The translations under genes were made by a program, and so were the position numbers. From Thamnaconus septentrionalis (lineage: Eukaryota > Chordata > Actinopteri > Tetraodontiformes > Monacanthidae): 64,000 bases of DNA. The stretch spans positions 10,889,001 to 10,953,000 of the forward strand of contig CM020513.1 in the NCBI GenBank assembly GCA_009823395.1, in the 5' to 3' direction. This document shows positions 45,906 through 57,000 of the stretch, piece after piece; positions within the stretch are counted from its first letter, which is position 1; each line of letters opens with the position of its first letter. The notes under the pieces are model-generated. The model had not been told where the DNA came from. It did no database searches and worked only from the letters and a program-made list of their open reading frames with translations.

Positions 45906-46130
45906 TGCTTCCTGTTTTATTTTGATAGTCCCATCTCCCCCTTGTGCTTTCTGCCTGTCTCGTTGTCAGTCCTGCCCTTGATTGTTCTCACCTGTGTCCC
46001 CTGCCCTCTGGTATGTATAGTCTCTGTCTTCCCTTCTTCTTCGTTGGTCTTGTCTTGTGTGAGTCAGAGAATCTTTCAGCCGACAACTCCAACTCCTGTA
46101 TCGCCAAGTCAGGTTTTGTGTTTCTTTGAT
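45906..46130 (+). repeat. Dispersed repeat family R2 (LTR-like), copy 1
   Basis: Shares CTTCCTGTTTTATTTTGATAG, CTCGTTGTCAGTCCTGCCCT, TGATTGTTCTCACCTGTGT and CTGCCCTCTGGTATGTATAGTC in order with 53700-54009. It is shorter and more diverged. Confidence 0.65.
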
Positions 46131-47065
46131 GCTTTACTTCCTTCCTTCCTTGTTTGCGTTAGTCCTGGGAAGTGTTTTTTTTTTCCACTTTAGCAATCAT
46201 TGTTTTCCTTGAGTGAGTTGATTTTGTTCAATGAAAAAGCCTCTTAGCTTAGCTTAGGGGCTAAAGCCCTTAGTTCCAACCTGGAGTTTGCACCTACCCT
46301 CCTCAAGGTGATAGCTGCACTCTGCACTAGGCTGCATTTACATTTAAAGTCACTTTACATTGAAAATGTCATATGTATATTATTTCATTAGTGAATTGTT
46401 GCCAACAGTCTTTTAAAGCTTGCATAAGAGGCAACGTTAGCATTAGTGGCGAAGCCTGAAGATAATTTCCAGCCTCCTTCAGCAATTCACTTGCTAAGTG
46501 TGTGCTAAAAACATACTGTCAGAAGGACATTTGTGATGTCACAAAGGGCAATGCATGACTAACACTGCTCCCTGGTTAGTGGTGACACCACCGGCTTCTT
46601 TTTTTTTTTTTTTTTTGCATTTTCTATTTCTATTTTCAAAAGACCTATCAAGGTTTTTATTATTATTTTATTGTCATTACCATTATTTGTTGAGGGTTAG
46701 AGTCGTGGTCCAGGATGAAAATAAAGTTTCACGGCGCCACCGCAACGCAAAGGCCACATGACAAATTCTGACCTTTAATCAGACGGCGACTGAAGAGCGT
46801 TGGGCGAGGTGGGTGAGTAGGAAGTTGTCACGTGGGAGGGGAGAGAGGGAGGTGATGAAAGAAAGATCAGAGGGGCTCAGAGTGGAGGAGGTAAAAAAAA
46901 AAAAAATAAAAAAAGAATGAAGAATGGAGGGAGGGTGGTGGTGGGGGGCAGACACAGGGTGCACAAGGCCAGTTGAGGAAGCACTGACTCATTCGGGCTG
47001 CATGAGAGGTGACTGCATGACGTCAATGGGCTATCTATTGTCATCACACACGGACAGATACACAT

Positions 47066-47096
<31 letters not shown>

Positions 47097-47315
47097 AGCG
47101 TGTGCGTCCCTGTCCCTGTGTGTGTGTGGCTCCATGGTGACAAAAAGACAACCAGCATCCTGCACGGCAACAGTGGCTAATAGCGAAGGCTAATGAAATG
47201 ACGGCCAGTCCGGGCTGAAGGTAAAAGTGTCTAATTGAGTCAGTCGGGAGGAAGGATTCTCAACACGTCGTTTAAATAATGCAGGAAAATCACAGAGTTT
47301 CATCTCCAGCTTGTG

Positions 47316-47364
<49 letters not shown>

Positions 47365-48717
47365 CTTTTTTGCAAGATAGCTCCCAACTAATCACATTAG
47401 CCGCTGAGCGTCCACACATTATGCAACGCCCCCCCTTTGATGAAGGAGACTAAGATTAGATCGTAACCGATTGGCTCCTTGTGAATTTTTGGTAGATAAA
47501 GTCGGAAAACTCCGGGGATTGGGTGGGGGGGGGGTCAGTGGCTTTTACGGGCCCAACTCGTCCTTGCGTTTGGGTTTTTTTGCCGCGTAATTAGTTCCGC
47601 GCCGAGCGAGCGAGGGTGAAACACCGAAGGGCACGCAAACGCCGCAGGCCCCCCCGATGAGTCGATGCAGACGATGCATTTAGGCTCGCTGGGTTGTGAA
47701 AGGCATCTAAATATTTTCCCCCGTTCGCTGACATTTAGGGCAAAGCCTCGGAGCCATGTGGCAGAATGGCAGCGGAGCCAAATGTGACCACCACCACCAC
47801 CCCAACACACACACGCACTCACCCACCCACCCCCCTCCGCGGGGCCTGACAAAAGGCTGTGACACACTTTGGCTGCTCGCAGGTTTTTTCCGATGAATCG
47901 AGATGCTAAGTGCCGCGCCGCGCTAGGGCCGTGTGACACGCGAGGGCCGTGGGAAGAACCTGCAGGGCGGTGGGAAAAAAGACCAGATAGAAAGATGGAA
48001 GGGCAAGTCTGCCTGGCTTTTTTTTAATTAATTCTTTCTTTTTTTAGGCTGCGCAGTGCGCAGTGGTTCCGAATAACGTTTTAATGACTCATGTCAGTCG
48101 GGCGAGTCCCCTGCGTTGCCGACTCGTCCCGCTTAAAAAAACGCGCTTCCTCCCAGGGTTGCGCGGCGGAGCTGCTGCCAAGCTTCTCGCTGTGCATTCG
48201 AGGGCAGACAGACGACGGATGAATCTTTAATAACGCAACAAGAAAACGTCCAAGCCCCTCGTCTTTAAAGGGGCCGTTCAGCAAGTCTTCTGTTGCGAAG
48301 TCAACTTCGTCCTTGAGATGTCGAGTCACTTGTCGGTTATCGAAGATGCTCAACAGTTTCCCATTATGCAAAATTCTTCTTCTATTAATAACGTGTCCGT
48401 AGATGAGAAAAGCCGTTTTTTTTTTAAAAAATCTCGTGCACGCGGAAAGTTCTCGCTCGAACGAACTCTTCTGGAGACCTTTGTGATGTCACATGGGGTG
48501 CTGATCCCTCACTGACACCTCCACCAGGTTATTGGCACTGACCCCAGCCAGGTGTTGTTTTATGGCCAGTTGTAAACAGTGGGATAAATGTGCTGATCTA
48601 TGGAGTTTTGCGGGGAGCTAATTAACCTTGAAACGCTGCTCACTTTGAGTCAGGAGAAATTATTCTTAAAAAAAAAAAAAGCATCTCAAAATGGGTTTAA
48701 TATGGGAGCATTAAAAA
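46131..48717. other. Noncoding stretch
   Basis: Contains poly-T at 46599-46616, A-rich tract at 46892-46915, (GT)n at 47071-47096, (TA)n at 47316-47362 and a CpG-richer block 47570-47960. A TGACGTCA site lies near 47018-47025. No coding exon was found. Confidence 0.4.
47316..47362. repeat. (TA)n microsatellite
   Basis: About 22 TA units with one interruption (ATAATA) near the left end. Confidence 0.95.
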
Positions 48718-49027
48718 TTCGCTATCCCTCCCTCTCCCAAGCCTGCCAGTGAACTACCGTGGCGTGTCCACACAAATCTGGACACTTTGTCCACCTTCTT
48801 TTTCGTTGGTTTATTTGAAGACGCGAGTGTTCACACTAAATATGAAACGCGCTGTCGGGCAGCTGGATTGTCCACACTAGGCTTCCTTAGTACTATAGTG
48901 CTGCAAGACGGCAGCTAACTGGAAGAAGGGCCCTTGCCCTATGCATATTCTTATGTATAAATAAGAACCATTCTAAGCTTTTACCAATATATAAATCATA
49001 AATCTGGCCAGATTTCACACACTTTAA
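48718..49027. mobile_element. TTAA-type MITE, copy C (5' part missing or decayed)
   Basis: Shares GGTTTATTTGAAGAC, GAAACGCGCTGTCGGGCAGC, TGGATTGTCCACACTAGGCT and TCCTTAG with copy A, in the same order and orientation, and ends ATTTCACACACTTTAA. The left inverted repeat is not recognisable. Confidence 0.7.
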
Positions 49028-50525
49028 ATGCAAGTGAATAAAAAGCATCGACCTGATGACCTCATTGGGTAAATAAATGTACATACACAAAAGTGCACAT
49101 GACGCATTCAACAGTAAAATCGCCTTTTTGAGTCATCAACAAAAATCAGCCGCATATTCATGAACTTCGCGCGCCCACGCGCGTGCAAATAATGGCAACA
49201 ATTCAGAGTTGACAGCGTGTAGCAATCAGGCCGGACAACCCCGCAAACAGCGCGCCGACGGCGGCTCCAATCAAACGTGAGTTTTTGCTGCCGTCCTGCG
49301 AGTTTGCCGTCCAAGTGTCGCCCACGCGCCGCCGACCCAGGGTGCCGCGTAATTGCATGTAATTCACCGTAACTCCGTGCGGTTTCTTTCCACATATTAA
49401 CCCACCGGTGTGATCGGCGTGTAGGCAAAGCCACAAACAATATTATCATCCCACACACAGACTTTTTCCGATATTATTTGCGGGGAGCTGCGCACTTTGT
49501 CTGCTGTGAGCGATTAGGGAGAGCGGTACGTGACAATTTGAGACAACACCTACACACGCGCGCACACACACATGCACACACGCAGCGGCACACCGTAATG
49601 CACTTCAGGCTCCTGGGAAAAGCTGCAGTCGCTCCGTTTATTAATGATATCATTTTAGCTCGATATCGTTTAAAAAAAAAAAAAAAACCCTGGAAATAGA
49701 TACGAGGCAAACAGCTCTATAAATCCTCCTTTCACTTCCTGGAAATGTAGCCGGTGTCAGAGAGCTTCTTAAGTCTGCAGCCGCGTCTGTAAATCAGAGG
49801 GAGGCGGAGCGGAGCCGTTGGAATGGGGCTGCGCGGTTCCTGCGATGTCCCGCCGCATTATCCGTGTCATAGCTTATTGCCTTTTTATTGTTAAGTGCCT
49901 CGTAAAAAGCGGCGTCGATACACGGCCACTGATTTGTGCGGAGTGCGGCTGTGAGCCCCACGGCAAACGTGCAACAAATTTTGGGCAAATGTTGGAAATC
50001 TTGAAAAAAAAGAAAAAAAAGAGGTCTTTCATTTAATTTGATTTTATTTTACTTCGTGCTCTGTCTTTGTTTCAGGGGTAAGTTGTGAGAAAAGCGGCTT
50101 TGCAGGAAGGTTGCAGAGCGGAAACGGAACAATCTGCCGCTGAAATAAGAAGCACGTTCTGAGTGTTGCACCATGTCGACCTGTTGTCGGGCATCCGGGA
50201 AGACCTGCGCCTCTGGCATCAGTCAGACACCGGAGATAAATGTAACATGTGCCATGATTTATTTGTCGCACCAGAGGAAAAGCAGAACCCCCCGTCTCTG
50301 CAAAGTGCAGCGCGGCAACTTGGACTCGGAGCCACCGAACGACTCTCGCTGCTTCTTTTTTTTTTTTCCTCCCGCTAAGAATTTCTAATTCGACGCTTTA
50401 AAATGCTAATCAGCGCGCATTATGGAAACTCGCCTCCGCCGCGCCTGATGAGTCCGCTTGAGACCTGCGCGCAGACCTGCTGGGACTGGGGCCTGAATAA
50501 ATGGATGTGTCCAGATGGACGGGGG

Positions 50526-50577
50526 GAGAGGAGAGGAGAGGAGAGGAGAGAGGGGAGGAGAGGAGAGGAAAGGAGAG
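50526..50577. repeat. (GGAGA)n microsatellite
   Basis: About ten pentanucleotide units with interruptions; strongly purine-biased strand. Confidence 0.92.
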
Positions 50578-51527
50578 ACTGGAGAGGGAGGTCTGGGCGG
50601 AATCAGGTAGAGAGTGAGACTCCCGTTCTGCTGCTGCTGCAGGTGCTGCTGCTGCAGCAGCGTCTTATTACCAGCGTGTGAGTGAGCATGTGCCAGTGTT
50701 TGCGCTGCTGAGCATTGTCTGTATTAGCTCAGCCTCGGATCCCTCGTCCTGGCCGGTGGTCACCATAGTAGCCACACACGCGCACACCCGCACGCAGGCC
50801 CCATGGCCGCACAATACACAATAAACAGGCTTATCACAGACAGCAGGACACTGATTAATAAGCCGCTGCGCTGCAAAGTCATAAGCCGAAAGAATCGGAC
50901 CGAATCTGGTTAGCTGTGCTTTATTATGGGATGTTTCTCCCCCTCCAAATTTTTTTTTTTTTTTTACAATTATCGCCTCATGGTACTTTGCCTTTGTGAC
51001 GCAATTAAGCTGCAATTTACACCCACATCTGTGAAGACCAATTAAATATGTGATTGATACAAAGCTTTTCGTCACGTCTGGCCAACCGCGAGGCTCCTCG
51101 TCAGCGTAATGGATGACAGCGCAGTGGAAGTTTGTGCAAAGGAAAACGCTGTCAAAGTGTCATCGTGATTTCTTTTTTGGTTACGTATAATTGACTTGAG
51201 CATATTTCATAGGTTTTCGTCAATTACTGTCGCCTCCTCCTTTCACCTTTGACCCCTGAGTCACATTAAAAGTCTGGGACAGATTTGGAATTTTAATCTA
51301 GAAAATAAAGGAAACCATTTTTATTAAACTAGTTTCTTCTGCCCTTTCACTCTGGGACGGTTTATCCAGTCTGCAGAGGTTCTCCTCATTTCTTTTTCTT
51401 CATCATCAAACCCATTGGGGGCCTGCCATGAATCTGGGATCTCACCATAAAGGAGCGAATGTTCATTACTGTCACAGAGCCGTCTTCATTACACACACGT
51501 TCCTCTGCAATAAACTTATATTCGGGG

Positions 51528-51528
<1 letters not shown>

Positions 51529-51558
<30 letters not shown>
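51529..51558. repeat. (GT)n microsatellite
   Basis: About 15 GT units, with a second tract at 51570-51586 after a short unique spacer. Confidence 0.93.
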
Positions 51559-51560
<2 letters not shown>

Positions 51561-51659
51561 ATCCGGGCATGTGTGTGTGTGTGTGTGAGTGAATTTGGGG
51601 GAATTTTATCTCCGTCTCGAGCTCGCCGTCCTACATGTCTGCCATTCCTCTGTGTCACA

Positions 51660-51800
51660 TCATCGGCTGTCGAGCGCAATCAATCAAGGGAGCCCATTGT
51701 GCCTCACAAAAAGCCAATGAGCTGCATCAATAACCGAGGCTTGTGCTCCCCGCCCATGAATATTCCCCTAATGAAACAATCTTACTGCAATACAGGCCTG
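51660..51800. promoter_or_regulatory. Candidate conserved noncoding element
   Basis: Contains GCGCAATCAATCAAGGGAGC (PBX/HOX-like ATCAATCA), AAAAGCCAATGAGCTGCATC, GCCCATGAATATTCCCCTAA and TGAAACAATCTTACTGCAAT. Repeat-free between microsatellite and A-run. Confidence 0.27.
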
Positions 51801-53699
51801 GAAAGTCTAGGGGTAAAAAAAAAAAAAAAAAAAATAAAAATGAATATAAATAAACAAACAAGTGGAAAATTAAGCACCCTGCGCGGCGGCAGGACGGATC
51901 CTTTGTCTCGCCAACGCTGGAGGAGTTAGCGGAGAAAACACGCGCGCTCGTCGATCACCGCCCGGCTTTTTGTCCTCTCGCATGTAAGTCAACAAAGGAA
52001 CGCTGGCTGGACTGTAACCCTTTCACTGTAATAACCCCCGACACCCCTCCCACACCGCCACCGCCAAAGATGCAACAAGGGGGGGGGAGCCAGTGGCGGC
52101 AGATAATGGCCGCATTCACTCCCTCGAAACATTGCACTAATGCCCCCCCCGCCCCACCACACACACACACACACACACATCCCCCAACCCTAACCCCGCC
52201 CCTCGCCCCACCCCCCACCCTCTAGCGGCCTTCATTTCCATTAAAACAACATATCACTCCCGAGGAAACGCGGGGGCCGTCCCGAAGTCCCGCGCCGGAA
52301 TGGAATAAAAAAAAACAAAAAAAAAAAACGTTGGCGTTCTTCTTCATCAGCCGCGGCCCTCCCAACGCCGCCATTAGCTCGGCGCGAGGACCATTATTTA
52401 AACGCTGAGAGCGGCGCCGAGCAATTTGGGGGAGCGTCGCCAGCGCCCGGGCTCTCCTCCGTAGCCGCAGCTGCCGAGTTTGTTGTCTGGAATCCGTCGA
52501 GGGGCCAGTGAGCGACGCTCCATTGAGCCTCCACAAACAGCGCTAGACAGACAAAAAAAAAGGAAGAAAAAAAATGAGCCGCCGAGGTGGGAGGGAGGGA
52601 CGGCGGGGCGGGGGAGGTGGTGGTGGTGAGGGTGGGTGGGTGTCGGATTGGGGGGTGGTTTTGTTTTGTTTTTTATTCCCGAAAAGAAAGAAGACGGATG
52701 ATGAAGCGGAGAGCAGGGGGAGGGAGGGAGGGAGGGAGGTGAAGACAATGGAGAGGAGGTGGGGTGTGGGTGGGGTGGGTGAGGGTGGGGGGTGGAGGGG
52801 TGGAGGGGGTTGGACGCCGTGCTCTGGCAGCACCTGGGAGGCAAACGCCCCCCCCCAAAAAAAACGCATCATCAGTCAGGTGTACTTCAGGGCAACACAA
52901 CGACACAAAGCGGCACAAAGGGATGAGCGCATGTGACCCCTAATCCCTCCCCCACCCTCCCCCCGCCTCCCCCGCGGTGAGTCACATGGACGCCGCTCCC
53001 ACCACCACCACCTGTGACACCTCTGAAGCCATGTCGCCAGCAAACCCCCCCCCGCGCCCGCCCTCCCACACACGCACGAAGTCGACTCTTCCTCCTGGCG
53101 ACACGCGGCGCCCCCCGCGGGACGACTTCCGCAACGATCGCCGCCACTCTACCTGGGGGGGCTGGGCCGGGGTGGAGTGGGGGGTCGAGGGCGGCTATTC
53201 TTGACTCAAACAGGAAGCGAAGGGAAAACAATAACACGAGAGCCTCTTTTTTTTTTTGACGTCATCGCGGACGTAAAGGCAGCGGCGAGGCTGGAGATTA
53301 ACAGGAGCCTCTCGGTGGGGGGGCAGGACCCTCTTCCTGTTGCTAGGAGGCACCCGGGTTTGTCTTATCTTCTAATGGATGAACGTCTTGGAGGAATAAG
53401 GTATGTTAAGAAAAAAAAAGGGGGGTAGCAGTAGGCTGGGGAAAAGTGTTGAGAATCAGAGTCAGATAAACTTTGTTGTTCATCTTTGAGAAGAGAAGAT
53501 TCCGAACGGTTTAAGACACTTTGGACTCGTTGATGATGCTAATGGAAGTTTTCTCATTTGTCCCTGTGAACGACAGGCCAGGTGGGAGGAGTTGAAGGGC
53601 CAAGCAGGATGATGTTGGTTTTCCAGAGAGGAAAATGAGTTAAGAGATACAGTAGCTCCAGTTATCTCTCTTTCATGATCTGTTGCCTTCGCATTCCCC
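51801..53699. other. Noncoding, GC-rich with purine/pyrimidine tracts
   Basis: Includes an A-run at 51817-51832, a (CA)n tract at 52160-52180 and strongly strand-biased G-rich tracts at 52600-52660 and 52715-52810. CpG-rich at 53030-53180. A short AGAATCAGAGTCAGATAAAC segment near 53452 resembles a retroelement 3' piece. No coding exon was recognised. Confidence 0.4.
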
Positions 53700-54009
53700 C
53701 TGTTTTATTTTGGTAGTCTCGTGTTATCTTGCGTTCACTGTGATTTACTTCCTGTTCCTGTTTTCCCGCCCTTTTGTTGCCCCGTGATTTTCACCTGTGT
53801 CTCGTTGTCGGTCCTGCCCTTGATTATTTTCATCTGTGTTCTTCTGCCCTCTTGTATAAATAGTCCTTGTCTCCCTTTGTGTGTGTGCGGTTGTACCTGT
53901 GTTGTTGGTTCCATGGCTGGGTTGCATTTTGTTTCCACTTTCAGTTGACTGTTGTGTTTTTGGGTTAGACATTCTTTTTTGAGTCCTGCCACTAACACCT
54001 ATGCATGAC
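53700..54009 (+). repeat. Dispersed repeat family R2 (LTR-like), copy 2
   Basis: About 310 bp with TCTTGTATAAATAGTCCTTG, a TATA-box-like word at 53851-53861, and a 3' end in GCATGACA. Shares ordered blocks with 45906-46130. The TATA-like box and CA terminus fit a solo LTR, but the TG start and target duplication were not established. Confidence 0.5.
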
Positions 54010-57000
54010 ACTCTCTTCAGTCATGCTCCTGTGCTGCTGCTGGGATAGTGGCAGCTTTCAAAATGTGCCACCAAAGCCATAGTTAGAGGAGTCTTGTTGT
54101 CTTTTCTGCAAATTATGTTTCCACATGTGGAGAAAAGAACGGGAGATAGAAAACATCCCTGTGGGACTCCTGAGATTAAAACAGTGTTGCAAAGGACTCA
54201 TTTTCTGTAATCAGTTTAATCCAATCCAAACTCAGGTGGTGGCAACAATATATATCCAGTATAAACTCATATTAAATGAAGTTGCGATCAGACAGAAGTT
54301 TAATTCTAAATGATCAGACAGCAAATAAAACAGATCTGATTCTCATTTCTGTTTTTTGTTTCAATTAAAATACCAAGAGAATTTTTGCTGCAATGTGGCA
54401 TTGTGTAAATTTATATGGTGAAGCATGGTGTGACGTTGATTCACACACATTTACCAACTCCAACAATGCAACAATGTAAGACACAACAATGGAAATCTAA
54501 CGGCGAGCCGTTTTCAAACAAGCTCTTAGCGCGACGGCCGGGGACAATCTCGACAATGTAAGGAGCGGAAGGTCGCGCAGGGGGTGCCTCGTCAGCAGAC
54601 CTGTCTATTGGCCAATATAATGGCGGTGTATGTGTTGTTGCGTGTAAAGGGTAGAAGCAGAGGGGCTTCTTTATGCGACACCTTGGCAGAGGCTGCTGAC
54701 ACCTTCAACAATATGGGAGTTGAGACAAATCCCAGTTGTTCCAGGCGCTGTAAAGGCTCCTCAACCCCCCATCCCGACCAACACGGACCCTTCCATAAAA
54801 ACTGTGAAAGCAAGACGGAATGTTGCATCTAAGAAAAAAAAAAAAGGTGTTTTTTTTCATAAGCCTTAAAATTTTTTTTTATCTGAACTCACATTTTGTT
54901 GCATTTTGTAGCAAGCCCAAAAACATGTAAAAAGACAGAAGAATGCTGAATATTAATGGAGAGTATAAAAGCCTAACAGGACTGAAAAAAAAAAAAAAAA
55001 AAATCCCCAAACCCCCCAAAACACCACTCTATGCAAAATAACAGCGCAGGAGCAAAGGGAATAATTAAAAGAGTTAGGCCAGGTTTCCCTCTGGTTTTCA
55101 AAAGGATTCTTTGATTAACAGCTTGTGTGCCGCTTTTAAAAGAGAAAGCGTAATGTGTTTTCCTGCCTGTGGTAAGCCGCGGCCTTTCCCTCTCTGCCCG
55201 ACTACACGGTGTCGATGTTTAACTGCGGGTGACTGTCACCTCCTTGCTCCAGCGGGGTGGGGTGGGGGTCTGCTTACACGTGTTGGAATCTGAAACCAGG
55301 CAGCAATAAACTAAACGCACCCCGTCAAAATGTTTGCCCTTCAATCAAACGCTCGGAGGATTTCACGACGGCTCACGTTCGCAATCAAGTCGCCTCCGAT
55401 TTGGGGGAGAGGGGCAGGGGTGGAGTGGGGTTCCAGCCTGCTGCTGATTTCAGCGAGTAATCCAGCCGTGATTTATAGAGGCACCCCCCGCTACTCCCTC
55501 ACACATCCCCGCCACACCCGGACAGGCGGAGCGCACGGCCAGCTCTAATGAAACACGTTGGCTCTGGATGTGATCTGAGGGGCTCAGATAGTTGCGCCAC
55601 GTGGAAAAGAGCATATGGATCGTTGAGCTCCTCTCCAACATTCCTGAACAATCTGGACAGGACATTGAGCGTTTTATCACCGCCGAGGACTCGGCAGTTA
55701 TCCTGCCGAAGCGTTCAGCCGAAGGTTCCCGGCAGGCTGGAGCATCCTATCTATCCTCAGGGGAGAGGAGAAGAAGAAGAAGAAAAAACAAAACAGCGAA
55801 AGTCCCTTTGCAGGTTGAAAGGACGCGGCGCGTTTTTGTAACTTCATCCGCAATCGTCGCTTCCAAAAACCCCTCCCGTAAAAATCAAAATTCGAAATAT
55901 GCTGATTTATTCCTGCCAAAAATGCAGAATCTCTCTCCGCCGCCTTCTTTTTTTCAACCACTCTGACAACGCGCGCCATGCGTGAGAAGCTCTCATCACC
56001 ATCACCATCACCATCGTCGTCCCGCTCCCTTTTACACGCGTGCGCCTCGCTCTGTATGCAAGCACGGGGGAGCCACTCCAATTAGCAAGGCGGCTAAAGA
56101 GCTCACTTGTTCTCCAAAAAAAAAAAGAAAATCCCCTGAGAAGATGTCATCAGTCCGCACTGCCCACCACCACCCCCGGATCCCGAACGATCGAGGTCTC
56201 TGCTTTGGTTCCTCACCGACCTGCGAAGCTCAAGTGATTTGCTGCCGCTGGAGTGATTTTAGGGAAAACAGAAGGGAGGTGGATTACTGGGCCACTGGAC
56301 GCCGTGTTTCAGACAGCATTCGTCTTGCTATCGGCCTCGGTACGAAGTCCCACGGTGAAAAGATCCATGTGCCCCCCTCCCCCACCCTCACCCTCTTACC
56401 CCCGCCCTCCCTGGGTTTCTGTTTCACGTTTCTGCACGTCACATCTTTTCATCTCGGTTACGGTTACACAACCCCGATCCCTCTTTCCCGAACCCCTCCC
56501 CGCCCTCTCTGCCCCCCGCATCATCACTCACCTGGCTGGACTGGAAAGAATCGCCAAGCACTGGAGATCCGGAGCGGCCGTACACGTAAATGCATACGTC
56601 TCTTTCCCGCAGACTCCAGCAGGTGTCACTCTAACCTGGGAGCTCCGCTGCGGACACACTGCTGCCGCTGTTTCCAGACCGGGGCTGGGAGCGCGTGGAG
56701 CTCGGAGGTGGGATTAGCCAATCAATCATTCAGTCATTGCTCTGCCTCCACCGCAAGAGAGTTCACCGGGGGTTCAAGCCTGCACCAGTAGAGGAGTGTG
56801 AAACCCAGTCTGCCTGCCACACTCTGCTGATCCCACGGCCTCAGGGGGAGGAAATGTTTTCTCTTTACCGCTCTGGAGGACGAAAAAAGAAAAAGAAAAA
56901 AAAGACCCTGCCTCGGTGTGTTTGTGCGTGTGAACCGAAAATGCTTGAGCTGATCATTTAAGCCACTTTGAGATAACGATCATTCAGGCTCTTTCGGTGG

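Larger units (their letters stand above)
49028..51650. other. Noncoding stretch
   Basis: Includes a CA/CG tract at 49551-49583, A-run at 49672-49687, (GGAGA)n at 50526-50577, a CTG-rich hairpin at 50628-50662, (GT)n at 51529-51558 and at 51570-51586. No coding exon was recognised. Confidence 0.4.

Noticed and set aside
50628..50662. CTG-rich hairpin as a possible microRNA precursor
   Set aside because: It is a trinucleotide-type palindrome with a perfect short stem and no similarity to a known microRNA.
45906..54009. A single 8-kb LTR retrotransposon
   Set aside because: No retroviral-type open frames lie between the two LTR-like repeats, and the interior holds unrelated unique DNA and a MITE.
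55982..56791. 269-codon plus-strand open frame beginning with a His run
   Set aside because: The His run comes from a CATCAC microsatellite, and the rest has no recognisable domain and another frame is equally open.
56765..56800. GGGGGTTCAAGCC segment resembling a tRNA T-loop
   Set aside because: No matching acceptor, D or anticodon arms can be drawn around it.
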